Origin: CALJIC01 sp039805565
GTDB lineage: Bacteria; Chloroflexota; Chloroflexia; Chloroflexales; Roseiflexaceae
Length of the DNA: 61,391 nucleotides
Reading direction: 5' to 3'
Assembly: GCA_039805565.1 (NCBI GenBank)
Contig: JBDLTZ010000035.1
Span: forward strand, 1 to 61,391
In this document: positions 1-7,162 of the stretch, piece after piece
Layout of the letters: every line of letters starts with the position of its first letter
Numbering within the stretch: the stretch's first letter is position 1
Translations under genes and position numbers: made by a program
Notes under the pieces: model-generated
Told to the model about the DNA's origin: nothing
What the model saw: only the letters and a program-made list of their open reading frames with translations
The model's database searches: none

Positions 1-138
1 TGAATGTGATAGCATCCATGCTGAACACCTCGCTGTCCTGATTGTGTGGTTGGCGCCCCAATCATAGCAGCGCGGTGTTCTCCTGTTATTCTCCTCTAGT
101 CCGACTTTGCATTAGCCCTGATTCTAACACTTCGCTAC
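1..138. other. Non-coding stretch upstream of ssrA
   Basis: No convincing reading frame is present. An imperfect inverted repeat lies at 23-35 and 68-80 (GAACACCTCGCTG against CAGCGCGGTGTTC, one mismatch, 32-base loop). It could form a weak hairpin at the end of a gene lying outside the window. Nothing else was recognised. Confidence 0.35.
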
Positions 139-167
139 TTTACAGGGTGGGACAGATTTGCTACAAT
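139..167 (+). promoter_or_regulatory. Promoter of ssrA (-35 TTTACA, 17 bp, -10 TACAAT)
   Basis: TTTACA at 139-144 matches the -35 consensus at five of six bases, and TACAAT at 162-167 is a good -10 hexamer, with a 17-base spacer. The -10 is preceded by TGC, an extended -10. Transcription would begin near 174, a few bases before the mature 5' end at 181, as expected for a tmRNA trimmed by RNase P. Confidence 0.75.
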
Positions 168-180
168 ACTGGGGCAGCAC

Positions 181-549
181 GGGGATGACTGGTATCGACA
201 GGGAACGATGCTGCGGGTTGCAAGCCGAGCCGCCCAGTCTCGTTAAAGGGGCAACGGCATAACTGCCAACAACAACAAGGTTGTCGCCTTTAAGCCGGCG
301 ATGGCCCTCGCTGCCTAACTAAACGGGTAGCGCGCTCCGCCGCCCTCACCCCGATGGGGCGGGTCGGAGCGTCAGCAAGTCGGGGTGCTCTCGGCTAACG
401 CCTGCTAGGCTGAGCTAAGACAAGCGGGATGGCTCAAAGGCTGCTCTGTTCGCCGTGCGGCCGCGAGCGACAACAAACGACGGACTAAGCTTGTAGACGC
501 CTTCAGCTTACTTTTCTGGACGGGGGTTCGACTCCCCCCATCTCCACCA
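181..549 (+). ncRNA. ssrA: Transfer-messenger RNA (tmRNA)
   Basis: The RNA rescues stalled ribosomes together with SmpB and adds a degradation tag. The 5' end GGGGATG pairs with CATCTCC next to the encoded discriminator and CCA (541-549) to give the alanyl acceptor stem. The T arm GGGGG TTCGACT CCCCC lies at 522-538. The tag frame runs 265-318 and reads ANNNKVVAFKPAMALAA before TAA; it starts with the usual resume alanine and ends in the protease-recognised ALAA. The centre is GC-rich and consistent with pseudoknots. This is a one-piece tmRNA of about 369 nt, not a circularly permuted form. No duplicated 3' end that would mark an integrated element was seen downstream. Confidence 0.97.
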
Positions 550-695
550 ATCCTACGGTCGGTTGCTGTGTTTGAACCCCTCGGGGCACGGACACAGCGC
601 TACCAAAAGAAAAGCGTTTGGCTGTCGGTTGTAAAAGTCCAAAAAGATACGCGCGATAAGCGACTATCGAGGGCTCTGATCGGTGGCGAACGTCT

Positions 696-733
696 GACCC
701 TGGTGATACTCTTGCAGGAGTGGCACCAGGGTC
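696..733. other. Strong hairpin in the ssrA to crp-like gap
   Basis: GACCCTGGTG (696-705) is perfectly complementary to CACCAGGGTC (724-733). Inside the loop ACTC and GAGT can pair as well. The hairpin lies beyond the 3' end of the minus-strand crp-like gene and could help end its transcript, but neither side has a T run. The remaining sequence from 550 to 778 shows no gene that I can support. Confidence 0.45.
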
Positions 734-778
734 GCGTCTTACTCGCCCGAATTGCTGAATGGTTGGCTGGATATCCGG

Positions 779-1264
779 CTACGCCTTCAGCGGTTCGGGT
801 TTTTCGTGTTCTCCGCCCGTCTTGTCCTTCTGCCTCATCCCGCGCTCCACGACAGCCTCACGTAGCAGCACCTTCAGCATGTTGTTGACACAGCTTTCGC
901 CGGTTGCGCGGGTGGGTTCAGACGCGCTGATGGACGCTTCGAGCGCGATGACAGTGGCGGGGTTGGGGGCGCCAGCCAGCACGCTGAGATCGCTGAACAC
1001 CTCGCCGGGGCCAACCACGCGCAGGGTCTGCTCTCGCCCGGATGGTGCGACCTTGACAGCCTTGAGCCAGCCGTGCTCAACGACATACAGCGCCGCGCTC
1101 GGATCACCCTCCAGGAACACCACCTGGTCGGCGACATACTGCTGGCGGGTAACTGTGCGGGCGACAGCAGCGAGCGTTGCGGCATCAAGTCCCGCGAAGG
1201 TGGGGACCGCCGCAATGACGCGGGCAGATTGGGAGACGGCCGCCGATTCCGTCATGGATGCCAC
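779..1264 (-). pseudogene. Truncated Crp/Fnr-type cyclic-nucleotide-binding protein
   Basis: The first ~112 residues form a typical cNMP-binding jelly roll of the Crp/Fnr family: hydrophobic strands, the stretch VFLEGDPSAALYVVEHGWLK, then GREQTLRVVGPGEVFSDLSVLAG. After about residue 112 (near base 928) family similarity stops. The C-terminal 48 residues (SASEPTRATGESCVNNMLK and on) look unrelated and end at 779. The dimerisation helix and the helix-turn-helix DNA-binding domain are absent, so the product could not act as a normal Crp regulator. Translation may begin at GTG 1264 or ATG 1255; a weak AAGGG motif lies upstream. It is either a decayed gene fused to foreign sequence or a stand-alone sensor domain. 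I favour decay. Confidence 0.6.
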
Positions 1265-1460
1265 TACCCTTCGCTGCTATGCTCGGCGCCGGCCATGTCA
1301 CGCACGGCCAGCGTGCCAGCTTCAGCCGCACTACCAGGCGCCTACGCTCGTGTGCGGAAAAGCACTGGCCCTCTGCTCACTATACCCGCATCCGGGGCTT
1401 ATGTCACGCAGATCCGATGGCATCTCAGGGCGTGTACAACGTCGAGACGGGCACGGCGAA

Positions 1461-1517
1461 CACACCTTTCGCGGGTAGCATCGGGCTGTCACCAGCCGAG
1501 AACCCGCAAAAGGTGTG
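1461..1517. repeat. Long nested inverted repeat between genes
   Basis: CACACCTTTCGCGGGT (1461-1476) pairs with ACCCGCAAAAGGTGTG (1502-1517), 15 of 16 positions. The 25-base loop contains a second stem (TCGGGCTG against CAGCCGA). The gap of about 300 bases (1265-1568) holds no supported gene. The structure lies 3' of the minus-strand DUF6069 gene and could be a terminator without a U tract, or the remnant of a small mobile element. Confidence 0.6.
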
Positions 1518-1568
1518 TGATAGGCATCCGCGCCAGCAGCGGGGAGCGCATGACGGCCAGACACGCGC

Positions 1569-2012
1569 TCACGTGATCTGGCGCGCTGAGCGGTAGCCGG
1601 TCAGCAGCATGCTCACGGTGACAATACCCGCGACGACATGCAGCGCTGCCGTCACCGTGCTCGCCAGCAGGGTCTTGTTCGCAAAGGGCAGCAGATAGTC
1701 CGGGACGATGCTGATCATCAGGACGATGGCGGCGACGAGCAGAAACGCGCGACCGGGCCGGGCCACGTGCCGGTCAAGCCAGGCAAAGACCCCCGTCGCC
1801 GCAAAGGCCGGAATCACCGTGAAGAGGATCGAGCGCGGGAGAGAGTTCAGCGGATCGAACGCGATGAGCTCGGGCCAGATGGCGAGTGCCGTGAGCTGGG
1901 TGATGAGGACGGCGGCGGCGCTCAGGACCGCGGCACCTACAGCGAGCCGCAGCCAATCGGAAGGGCGCAGCTCATGGGCCACCGGCGGATGGCGGGAGGA
2001 CTGGGCAATCAT
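1569..2012 (-). CDS. DUF6069 family four-helix membrane protein
   Basis: The 147-residue protein has four hydrophobic segments: about 24-46 (LRLAVGAAVLSAAAVLITQL), 62-80, 88-108 and 116-140. The pattern of a charged N-terminus and four helices, with PRS and RHVARPGRAF in the loops, fits the uncharacterised DUF6069 family common in Actinobacteria and Chloroflexota. Function is unknown. ATG at 2012 is preceded by ATTAGGAGCG, a good ribosome binding site. The gene stands alone between the crp-like remnant and the permease operon. I recognise the family by pattern only. Confidence 0.7.
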   Translation of the reverse strand: MIAQSSRHPPVAHELRPSDWLRLAVGAAVLSAAAVLITQLTALAIWPELIAFDPLNSLPRSILFTVIPAFAATGVFAWLDRHVARPGRAFLLVAAIVLMISIVPDYLLPFANKTLLASTVTAALHVVAGIVTVSMLLTGYRSARQIT

Positions 2013-2179
2013 GGTTCGCTCCTAATCGTGTGTACCGGCTCGTGAGGCCGGGCGGGCTGAGGGCATCGCTCAGCTTACCGCGCGTTCGGATGATGCGCAG
2101 AGCCTAGCACCGGACGAGGGCGATGTCTCTGATGTAAGTCGTATTTCGAGCGCGTCAGCGATTCGGAGCACGTAGGGTG

Positions 2180-3235
2180 CTAGAGTACCGCGTTGAACAG
2201 GTAGCCGGTGAGCGTGATCGCCAGCGCGACCACGCCGACAAATACCGCGATCAGGCGTGGCTTGAGCACCCGCCGCAGGATGATCACCTCGGGCAGGCTC
2301 AGCCCCACGACGGCCATCATGAACGCCAGCACCGTCCCGAGCGCGGCGCCCTTCTCCATCAGGGCGTGGACCACGGGGATGACACCCGCGGCGTTGGCGT
2401 AGAGCGGCACGCCCAGCAGCACCGCCGCCGGCACCGACCACCACGCACCCTTGCCGAGGATGTCCGCCAGCGCCTGCTCCGGCACGTAGCCGTGGATTCC
2501 CGCCCCTACCCCGATCCCAACCACCACAAACAACCAGACCCTGGCGACGATCTCGCGCGTAGCCTGCCCGGCCTGCGCGATGCGCTGCGCCCAGGTGGGG
2601 TGCTCAGCCGCTACCGTGCCCTGCCCACCGTGGATCTGCCAGACGAAGTCCTCGACGAAGCGCTCCATGTGCAGGCGCCCGATAGCCATGCCGGCGATGA
2701 TGGCTATGGTCAGGCCGGAGGCGAGGTACAGCCCCGCGACCTTCCAGCCGAACATGCCAAACAGTAGCGCCAGCGCAACCTCATTGATCACGGGCGCGGC
2801 GATCAGGAACGAGAAGGTCACGCCGAGTGGGATGCCGGCCTCGACAAACCCGATGAACAGCGGCACCGCCGAGCACGAGCAGAACGGCGTCACCACCCCC
2901 AGGCTCGCCGCCAGCACATTGCCCACCCCCTCGCGCTTGCCGCCCAGCAGCGCGCGCGTGCGCTCGGCGCTGAAGAACGAGCGGATGAGAGAGATCACAA
3001 AGATCATGCCGCTGAGCAGCAGCAGGATCTTCGGCACGTCGTACAGAAAGAAGGCCACCGACTCACCCAGCTGTGAGCCGCGGGTCAGGCCAAACAGGCC
3101 GTGGGCCAACCAGTCGGCAAGCGGCTGCACTGTGTTGTAGGCCACGAGCCAGGCGGCCGCCGCGAGCGCCAGCGTGACGACTGCACGGCGCGTCGGGTGC
3201 CGGTCAAACGGGGCGGGTGAGACTGAGGCGGCCAT
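2180..3235 (-). CDS. DUF318/ArsP-like permease
   Basis: The 351-residue membrane protein has about eight to ten hydrophobic segments and the hallmark TPFCSCSAVPLFIG motif (Cys119 and Cys121) of the DUF318/YraQ permease family, which includes the organoarsenical exporter ArsP. The second half repeats the fold (LGVPLYANAAGVIPVV and GLSLPEVIIL). It probably exports a small thiol-reactive or metal-containing compound across the inner membrane; the substrate cannot be read from sequence. ATG at 3235 follows an AAGGAG site, so in-frame sequence farther upstream is not part of the gene. It is the last gene of an arsR-thioredoxin-permease operon and follows the thioredoxin gene by 10 bases. Confidence 0.88.
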   Translation of the reverse strand: MAASVSPAPFDRHPTRRAVVTLALAAAAWLVAYNTVQPLADWLAHGLFGLTRGSQLGESVAFFLYDVPKILLLLSGMIFVISLIRSFFSAERTRALLGGKREGVGNVLAASLGVVTPFCSCSAVPLFIGFVEAGIPLGVTFSFLIAAPVINEVALALLFGMFGWKVAGLYLASGLTIAIIAGMAIGRLHMERFVEDFVWQIHGGQGTVAAEHPTWAQRIAQAGQATREIVARVWLFVVVGIGVGAGIHGYVPEQALADILGKGAWWSVPAAVLLGVPLYANAAGVIPVVHALMEKGAALGTVLAFMMAVVGLSLPEVIILRRVLKPRLIAVFVGVVALAITLTGYLFNAVL

Positions 3236-3245
3236 ATGGGGCTCC

Positions 3246-3482
3246 TTACGCCTGCAGCCAGCCGGCGATCTCGGCCTCGCTCGGGATGCGCCCGCTGGAC
3301 ACACGTGTCTCGTTAACGACCAGACCCGGGGTGGCCATGACCGACCAGCGGATGATCTGGGCATAGTCGGTGACCTTCTCGACATCTACCTCGACGCCGC
3401 GCTCAGACGCGACCTTCCTGACCAGCGCCTCCAGGCGCCGGCAGTTCGCGCAGCCCGGCCCAAGCACTTTGACATTCAGCAT
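3246..3482 (-). CDS. Small thioredoxin-like redox protein (TM0996/MTH895 type)
   Basis: The 78-residue protein starts MLNVKVLGPGCANCRRLEAL with a CxxC redox pair at residues 11-14. Its GxGC.NC pattern, Trp-x-Val-Met-x-Thr-Pro loop (WSVMATPGLVVN, the cis-Pro loop) and length match the 'redox-active disulfide protein 2' family of miniature thioredoxins. This family is very often encoded next to ArsR regulators and DUF318 permeases, as here. It is cytoplasmic, with no signal peptide. A likely role is reducing the permease, its cargo or the repressor. AGGAGG upstream of ATG 3482 supports the start. Confidence 0.88.
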   Translation of the reverse strand: MLNVKVLGPGCANCRRLEALVRKVASERGVEVDVEKVTDYAQIIRWSVMATPGLVVNETRVSSGRIPSEAEIAGWLQA

Positions 3483-3504
3483 GGGTGTAGTCCCTCCTAC
3501 GATC

Positions 3505-3870
3505 TCACGTGGCGTCGTCCACATTGGGGGCGAGGCACGCGCACTTCGGGCAGGGGCACGCGGCAGGGGAAGGGCGCGTCGGCGCCGTAGGCCCGCCCGC
3601 AATGGACTGTGCGGCATCAAGCAGCACAAACACCTCCGGCCGCTCGACCCGGTAGTACACGTTCCAGCCCTCGCGACGGTCCGTGACGAGCGCGGCCGCA
3701 CGCAGCACGGCGAGCTGCTTGGAGAGGTACGCCTGCGGGTAGCCGAGGTGCGCCTCGAGGTGGCACACACACTGCTCGGCGCCGCGCAAGACCGCGAGGA
3801 TGGCGATCCGCGCTGGATTCATCAGCGCCCGGAAGAGGTCGGCATGCGGGCTGTAGGGTTCGTGCTCCAT
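3505..3870 (-). CDS. ArsR/SmtB-family repressor with a C-terminal Cys cluster
   Basis: The 121-residue protein has the ArsR winged helix: DLFRALMNPARIAILAVL, then EQCVCHLEAHLGYPQAYLSKQLAVLRAAALV and the wing DRREGWNVYYRV. Cys34 and Cys36 sit in the CVC position, the alpha-3 metal or arsenite site of classical ArsR. An additional cluster at the C-terminus (Cys105, 107, 110, 112; CPCPKCAC) could form a second metal or redox site. It heads the operon with the mini-thioredoxin and permease. A perfect 8-bp palindrome ends 11 bases upstream of its start codon, consistent with autorepression that is relieved by metal or oxidant. The inducer is not known. Confidence 0.9.
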   Translation of the reverse strand: MEHEPYSPHADLFRALMNPARIAILAVLRGAEQCVCHLEAHLGYPQAYLSKQLAVLRAAALVTDRREGWNVYYRVERPEVFVLLDAAQSIAGGPTAPTRPSPAACPCPKCACLAPNVDDAT

Positions 3871-3880
3871 GCTTCAGAGT

Positions 3881-3900
3881 ATATGCCAGAGATGGCATAT
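3881..3900. promoter_or_regulatory. ArsR operator palindrome
   Basis: ATATGCCA, four bases, TGGCATAT: a perfect inverted repeat placed between the divergent genes, 10 bases upstream of the arsR start codon. Size, symmetry and position are those of an ArsR-family operator overlapping its own promoter. The assignment to this ArsR is inferred from position. Confidence 0.8.
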
Positions 3901-3974
3901 GATCCGTTGCGGCGCGGTGACGCCAGGTGAAGATCGCGCGACGTGGCTGGGCCTGGATGCTTGCTCCGGTCGAT

Positions 3975-4007
3975 CTCCATCGGTTCTCCATCTTTGGCTG
4001 CTATACT
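3975..4007 (+). promoter_or_regulatory. Response-regulator box and -10 of the thioredoxin-VKOR gene
   Basis: CTCCATC at 3975-3981 is repeated exactly at 3986-3992, giving an 11-base period typical of PhoB/OmpR-family direct repeats. It is followed by TTT, six bases, then an extended -10 (TGC TATACT, -10 at 4002-4007). There is no normal -35 hexamer, as in activator-dependent promoters. The same 21 bases with the same six-base spacing to a -10 occur upstream of the DUF2680-RR-HK operon on the other strand (8556-8588). Expected start near 4014; the leader to the gene is about 136 bases. Confidence 0.75.
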
Positions 4008-4019
4008 TACACTGCCTGC

Positions 4020-4047
4020 CGTATCGCCGGCCTGCACAGGCGATACG
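4020..4047. other. Hairpin in the leader of the thioredoxin-VKOR gene
   Basis: CGTATCGCC (4020-4028) pairs perfectly with GGCGATACG (4039-4047) across a 10-base loop, just after the predicted transcription start. It may stabilise the mRNA or serve as a second protein-binding site. No terminator-like U tract follows. Confidence 0.5.
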
Positions 4048-4149
4048 CCAACGCGGGCGCTGCTCCTGCTGATGTGACACTCGCCCTCCGGGCCGAGTCC
4101 CTGCCCGGGCCAGTCCACAGCGCCCCACCCTTTCCATCGGGAGGCAGCC

Positions 4150-5223
4150 ATGCTTCGACTGTTGCTGCTCGCCGTCGTCGGCGCCGCGCTCGCTCTCGGC
4201 AGTGCGCCCGCCCCTGCGGCCGACCCTATCGCCCGCGCGGTGCTGTTCTACTCGCCAGCCTGCCCGCACTGCCATACTGTGATGACCGATTCCCTGCCGC
4301 CGCTGATGGCGCGCTACAGAGACCAGCTGCAGATTGCGGCCATCGACGTGACGACGCCCGCTGGCCAGCAACTCTACCAGGCGATGGTGCAGCACTTCCA
4401 GGTGCCGGACGACCGGCTCGGCGTGCCGGCGCTCGTCATCGGCAAGGCGGTGCTTGTCGGTGCGGTCGAGATACCGGAGCGCCTGCCCGCTCTGATTGAT
4501 GCCGCTTTGGTGGGCGACGGCCTGCCCTGGCCGGACATCCCGGGCCTTGCCGAGCACCTCAGATTCGAATCCCCGGCCACGGCTGCGCCTGCTCCGCGTG
4601 TCGCCACACCAGCAGCGCCGCGGAGCGACACCCCGCCGCTCCTGCGCGACATGCCGGCCAACGCCCTGGCTCTGGCGGTGCTAGCGGGTATGCTCGCGGC
4701 GGTGGTCTGGGCCGCGCGTACCTGGCGCCGTCCGCGCGCTGGCGCCGCGCCGCGCTGGCGGGACCGCGCAGTCCCGCTGCTGTCGCTGGCCGGGCTGGCG
4801 GTAGCCGTCTACCTCACGCTGGTCGAGACCGCGCAGGCCGCGGCGGTGTGCGGGCCGGTGGGGAACTGTGCGGCGGTGCAGCAGAGCTCCTACGCCTTCG
4901 TCTTCGGCATCCCTGTGGGTGTACTGGGGGTGGCAGCCTACATCGCGCTGCTGCTCGCGTGGGGGGCGGAGCACCTGCTGCGCGGGCGACGGGCCGAGCT
5001 GGCAGGCCTGGCCGTGGCCGGCCTGGCGGGCACCGGGACAGTGTTCTCGATCTACCTGACGTTCCTGGAGCCGTTTGTGATCGGCGCGACCTGCCTGTGG
5101 TGTCTGACCTCGGCCGCGCTGATGACGGCGCTGCTGTACCTGGCGGCGCCCTACCACGGCCTGCTCGCAGCGCCGCGGCGCGAGGTGGCGCGCGGGCGGC
5201 AGCCACGGCGCAAACCCGTGTGA
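4150..5223 (+). CDS. Thioredoxin-VKOR fusion, envelope disulfide-forming protein
   Basis: The 357-residue protein catalyses oxidative disulfide formation outside the cytoplasm, passing electrons from a thioredoxin-like module to quinone through VKOR. Residues 1-24 are a signal or anchor segment. The thioredoxin-like domain carries CPHC at 38-41 and a cis-Pro loop (GVPAL, Pro93). A Pro/Ala linker runs about 140-165. The VKOR part (about 170-335) has four or five helices, the loop cysteines Cys234 and Cys240 (CGPVGNC) and the quinone-side CLWC at 315-318. In most bacterial fusions VKOR comes first and thioredoxin last; here the order is reversed. Its promoter has the predicted response-regulator box. 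The gene is divergent from the arsR operon. Confidence 0.92.
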   Translation: MLRLLLLAVVGAALALGSAPAPAADPIARAVLFYSPACPHCHTVMTDSLPPLMARYRDQLQIAAIDVTTPAGQQLYQAMVQHFQVPDDRLGVPALVIGKAVLVGAVEIPERLPALIDAALVGDGLPWPDIPGLAEHLRFESPATAAPAPRVATPAAPRSDTPPLLRDMPANALALAVLAGMLAAVVWAARTWRRPRAGAAPRWRDRAVPLLSLAGLAVAVYLTLVETAQAAAVCGPVGNCAAVQQSSYAFVFGIPVGVLGVAAYIALLLAWGAEHLLRGRRAELAGLAVAGLAGTGTVFSIYLTFLEPFVIGATCLWCLTSAALMTALLYLAAPYHGLLAAPRREVARGRQPRRKPV

Positions 5224-5395
5224 CGCGAGCCACACCCGGAAGAGGGCGGCGGGTGATCTGCTGCGTGCACACGCCGCTCAGCGCAGCGATGAGCTTCTGG
5301 TCCGGCGGAGCAGGGATGAGCAGCGCACCCACGAGGAGGCAGGCCAGCACACCGGCGAACGCAGCGCACCAGGGCCGGTGGGCGCGCTCGCGCTC

Positions 5396-5464
5396 CTAAC
5401 GCGCCTTGGCGGCGGCGCTCAGACCGGCCGCGACGCCGCCAACGATCACCAGTCATTCAGCCAT
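5396..5464 (-). pseudogene. N-terminal remnant of an FAD/NAD-dependent disulfide reductase
   Basis: Read from ATG 5464 the frame gives MAE, a stop, LVIVGGVAAGLSAAAKAR and another stop. VIVGGVAAGxSAAAKAR is the FAD-binding N-terminus of CoA-disulfide-reductase or NADH-oxidase-like flavoproteins. A good AGGAG site precedes the ATG. Two stops within 23 codons and the missing rest show that the gene is dead. From 5230 to 5395 a hydrophobic minus-strand stretch (FAGVLACLLVGALLIP) may be another remnant, which I could not assign. Confidence 0.7.
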
Positions 5465-5495
5465 GGCGCTGTGCTCCTCTGTCTATGCTGTGCAA

Positions 5496-5690
5496 CTACT
5501 CGAACATCCCTGATGGGGTATGCCGGCGACCAAGCACGCCCGGTGTATGCGGTTGGCTACTCAGGTACAGGTAGCAGTCGACTACGATCAGTGCCTTCAC
5601 CACGTCCACCACGGCGATCACCGCCACCGGCACCTGGTTGTAGAGCACGTCGCCCACCGCGAAGACACCCAGCACGGACGTCTGTGCGCC
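5496..5690 (-). pseudogene. C-terminal remnant of a thioredoxin reductase-like flavoprotein
   Basis: The frame reads QTSVLGVFAVGDVLYN followed by VVDVVKALIVVDCYLYL. This matches the C-terminal FAD-binding block of thioredoxin reductases (TSVPGVFAxGDVR followed by a small helix and a final KYL-like segment). No GxGxxG, CxxC or other reductase motif is present upstream, because the sensor kinase gene occupies that sequence. Only about 60 residues survive. Together with the adjacent dead flavoprotein N-terminus it suggests loss of disulfide reductase genes between the VKOR fusion and the kinase. Confidence 0.65.
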
Positions 5691-5704
5691 GCGGCAGACG
5701 CCAG

Positions 5705-7159
5705 TTATGCGGTGCCCGCGACCGGCGCACCTGTGCTGCCGTGGTGCTCGCGCTCGGGCGGGCACAGCGGGAGAGTGAACCAGAAGCAACTTCCCTGCCC
5801 GACAGTGCTCGTGACACCAATCTGCCCTCCCTGCGCCTGCACCAGCTGGCGGGCGATCGCGAGCCCCAGGCCCGAACCCCCCTGCTGGCGCGCACGCGCC
5901 GGGTCCGCCCGCCAGAAGCGCTCGAAGACGTGCGGCAGGTCGGCTGGCGCGATGCCCGGGCCGGTGTCCTCCACCAGGATCACGGCCATCGGCGCAGAAC
6001 TGGCGCGCGCCGCGGGGTCCCCCGCGGCGTCCGTGCTCGGCAGCGCGCGCATCGTCACACTGCCGCCGGCTGGGGTGTAGCGCAGCGCGTTCGCCAACAG
6101 GTTGTGCAGCACCTGTCCGGCGCGGTCGGGGTCGGCCCAGGCCGGCCCAAGACTCTCTGCGACGCTGACTGCGAGGGCCACGCCCTTGTCAGATGCCAGC
6201 CCCCGGAACACCTCAGATGCCTGGGCCAGGAGCCCGGCGACGTCCACCACCTGTGCCTCGATACGCAGCTGCCCGGCCTCGGCCAGCGCTAGCTCACGCA
6301 GGTCCTCCACCAGCCGCGCCAGCAGCAGCGTCTCGTCCAGGATCGTCTGCACCTCGCCCTTCTCCAGCGGGTAGACGTCGTCCAGGAGCGCATGCAGGTT
6401 GCCCTGGATCACTGCCAGCGGTGTTCGCAGCTCGTGGGCGATGTCGGCCACCATCCGGCGCCGCTGCGCCTCGGCCCGCTCGAGCGCAGCGGCCATGTCA
6501 TTGAAGGCCTCGGCCGCCGCGACAGCCTCAGCAGAACCGGCGACCATCACTCGCTCAGTGAGATCGCCGCCGGCGAGCCGGCGCGCCGCGTGCGCCAGAC
6601 GGTCGAGCGGAGCAGCCAGACCGCGCGCCAGTGCCAGGCCGAGCAGCGCCCCGAGCGTGACGCCCGCAAGCCCGGCCTGAAGGAGCGCCCGGTTGACCTG
6701 CGCCAGGAAGCGCTCGCCGGCATCCGTCAGCCCAGCCTGCCCGGCAGAGCGCGCCACCAGGAGCCCCACCGGCGTGCCGTCGGCGACGACGGGGATCGCG
6801 GCCGCCCGGTCCTCGGCCGTTAGCCGCCCGCCCACACCGCCAGCGGTGCTGTAGACCACGGAGCCGGCCGGATCGGCAAGCACCAGCGTCGGCGCGCCGC
6901 GCATCATCCCGCGGCCGGCGCCCACTCCCCCAGGGCCACCCCGGTTGTCGAACACCGCCGCGACGCCGTCCCACCCGCCGTGCTCCGCGTAGTACACCGC
7001 GAGGGCGGCGGCCAGCCCGGACTCCTGCAGCTGGCTCTGGGCCAGGAACCCGCGGAAGTCCGCGCTGGTCTGGCGGTTGGCGAGCAGCGCGGCCGAAACC
7101 ACGCTGAGCAGCGCGACCACGGCGAATGCCAGTGCGAGCTGGACCCAGAGGCGACGCAT
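5705..7159 (-). CDS. Membrane sensor histidine kinase (BaeS/CpxA-like layout)
   Basis: The 484-residue kinase has one helix at 7-27, an extracytoplasmic sensor (about 28-160, with a Gly/Met-rich loop DNRGGPGGVGAGRGMMRG), a second helix (161-182), HAMP (about 183-235), and HisKA with the H-box DIAHELRTPLA (His242). The HATPase domain carries an N box (LLANALRYTPAG), G1 DTGPGIA and G2 GSGLGLAIA. All catalytic boxes are intact. It begins three bases after the response regulator stop, so the two are co-transcribed. The sensor resembles envelope-stress kinases in size. The same operon starts with a secreted Gly/Met-rich protein, which could modulate this sensor as CpxP does CpxA; that is inference. 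Confidence 0.93.
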   Translation of the reverse strand: MRRLWVQLALAFAVVALLSVVSAALLANRQTSADFRGFLAQSQLQESGLAAALAVYYAEHGGWDGVAAVFDNRGGPGGVGAGRGMMRGAPTLVLADPAGSVVYSTAGGVGGRLTAEDRAAAIPVVADGTPVGLLVARSAGQAGLTDAGERFLAQVNRALLQAGLAGVTLGALLGLALARGLAAPLDRLAHAARRLAGGDLTERVMVAGSAEAVAAAEAFNDMAAALERAEAQRRRMVADIAHELRTPLAVIQGNLHALLDDVYPLEKGEVQTILDETLLLARLVEDLRELALAEAGQLRIEAQVVDVAGLLAQASEVFRGLASDKGVALAVSVAESLGPAWADPDRAGQVLHNLLANALRYTPAGGSVTMRALPSTDAAGDPAARASSAPMAVILVEDTGPGIAPADLPHVFERFWRADPARARQQGGSGLGLAIARQLVQAQGGQIGVTSTVGQGSCFWFTLPLCPPEREHHGSTGAPVAGTA

Positions 7160-7162
7160 GGC

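Noticed and set aside
522..549. Attachment site for an integrative element at the tmRNA 3' end
   Set aside because: No second copy of the tmRNA 3' end and no integrase gene were seen in the window.
5230..5395. Small membrane protein on the minus strand
   Set aside because: The hydrophobic run has no proper start, no ribosome site and no family match; probably a remnant.
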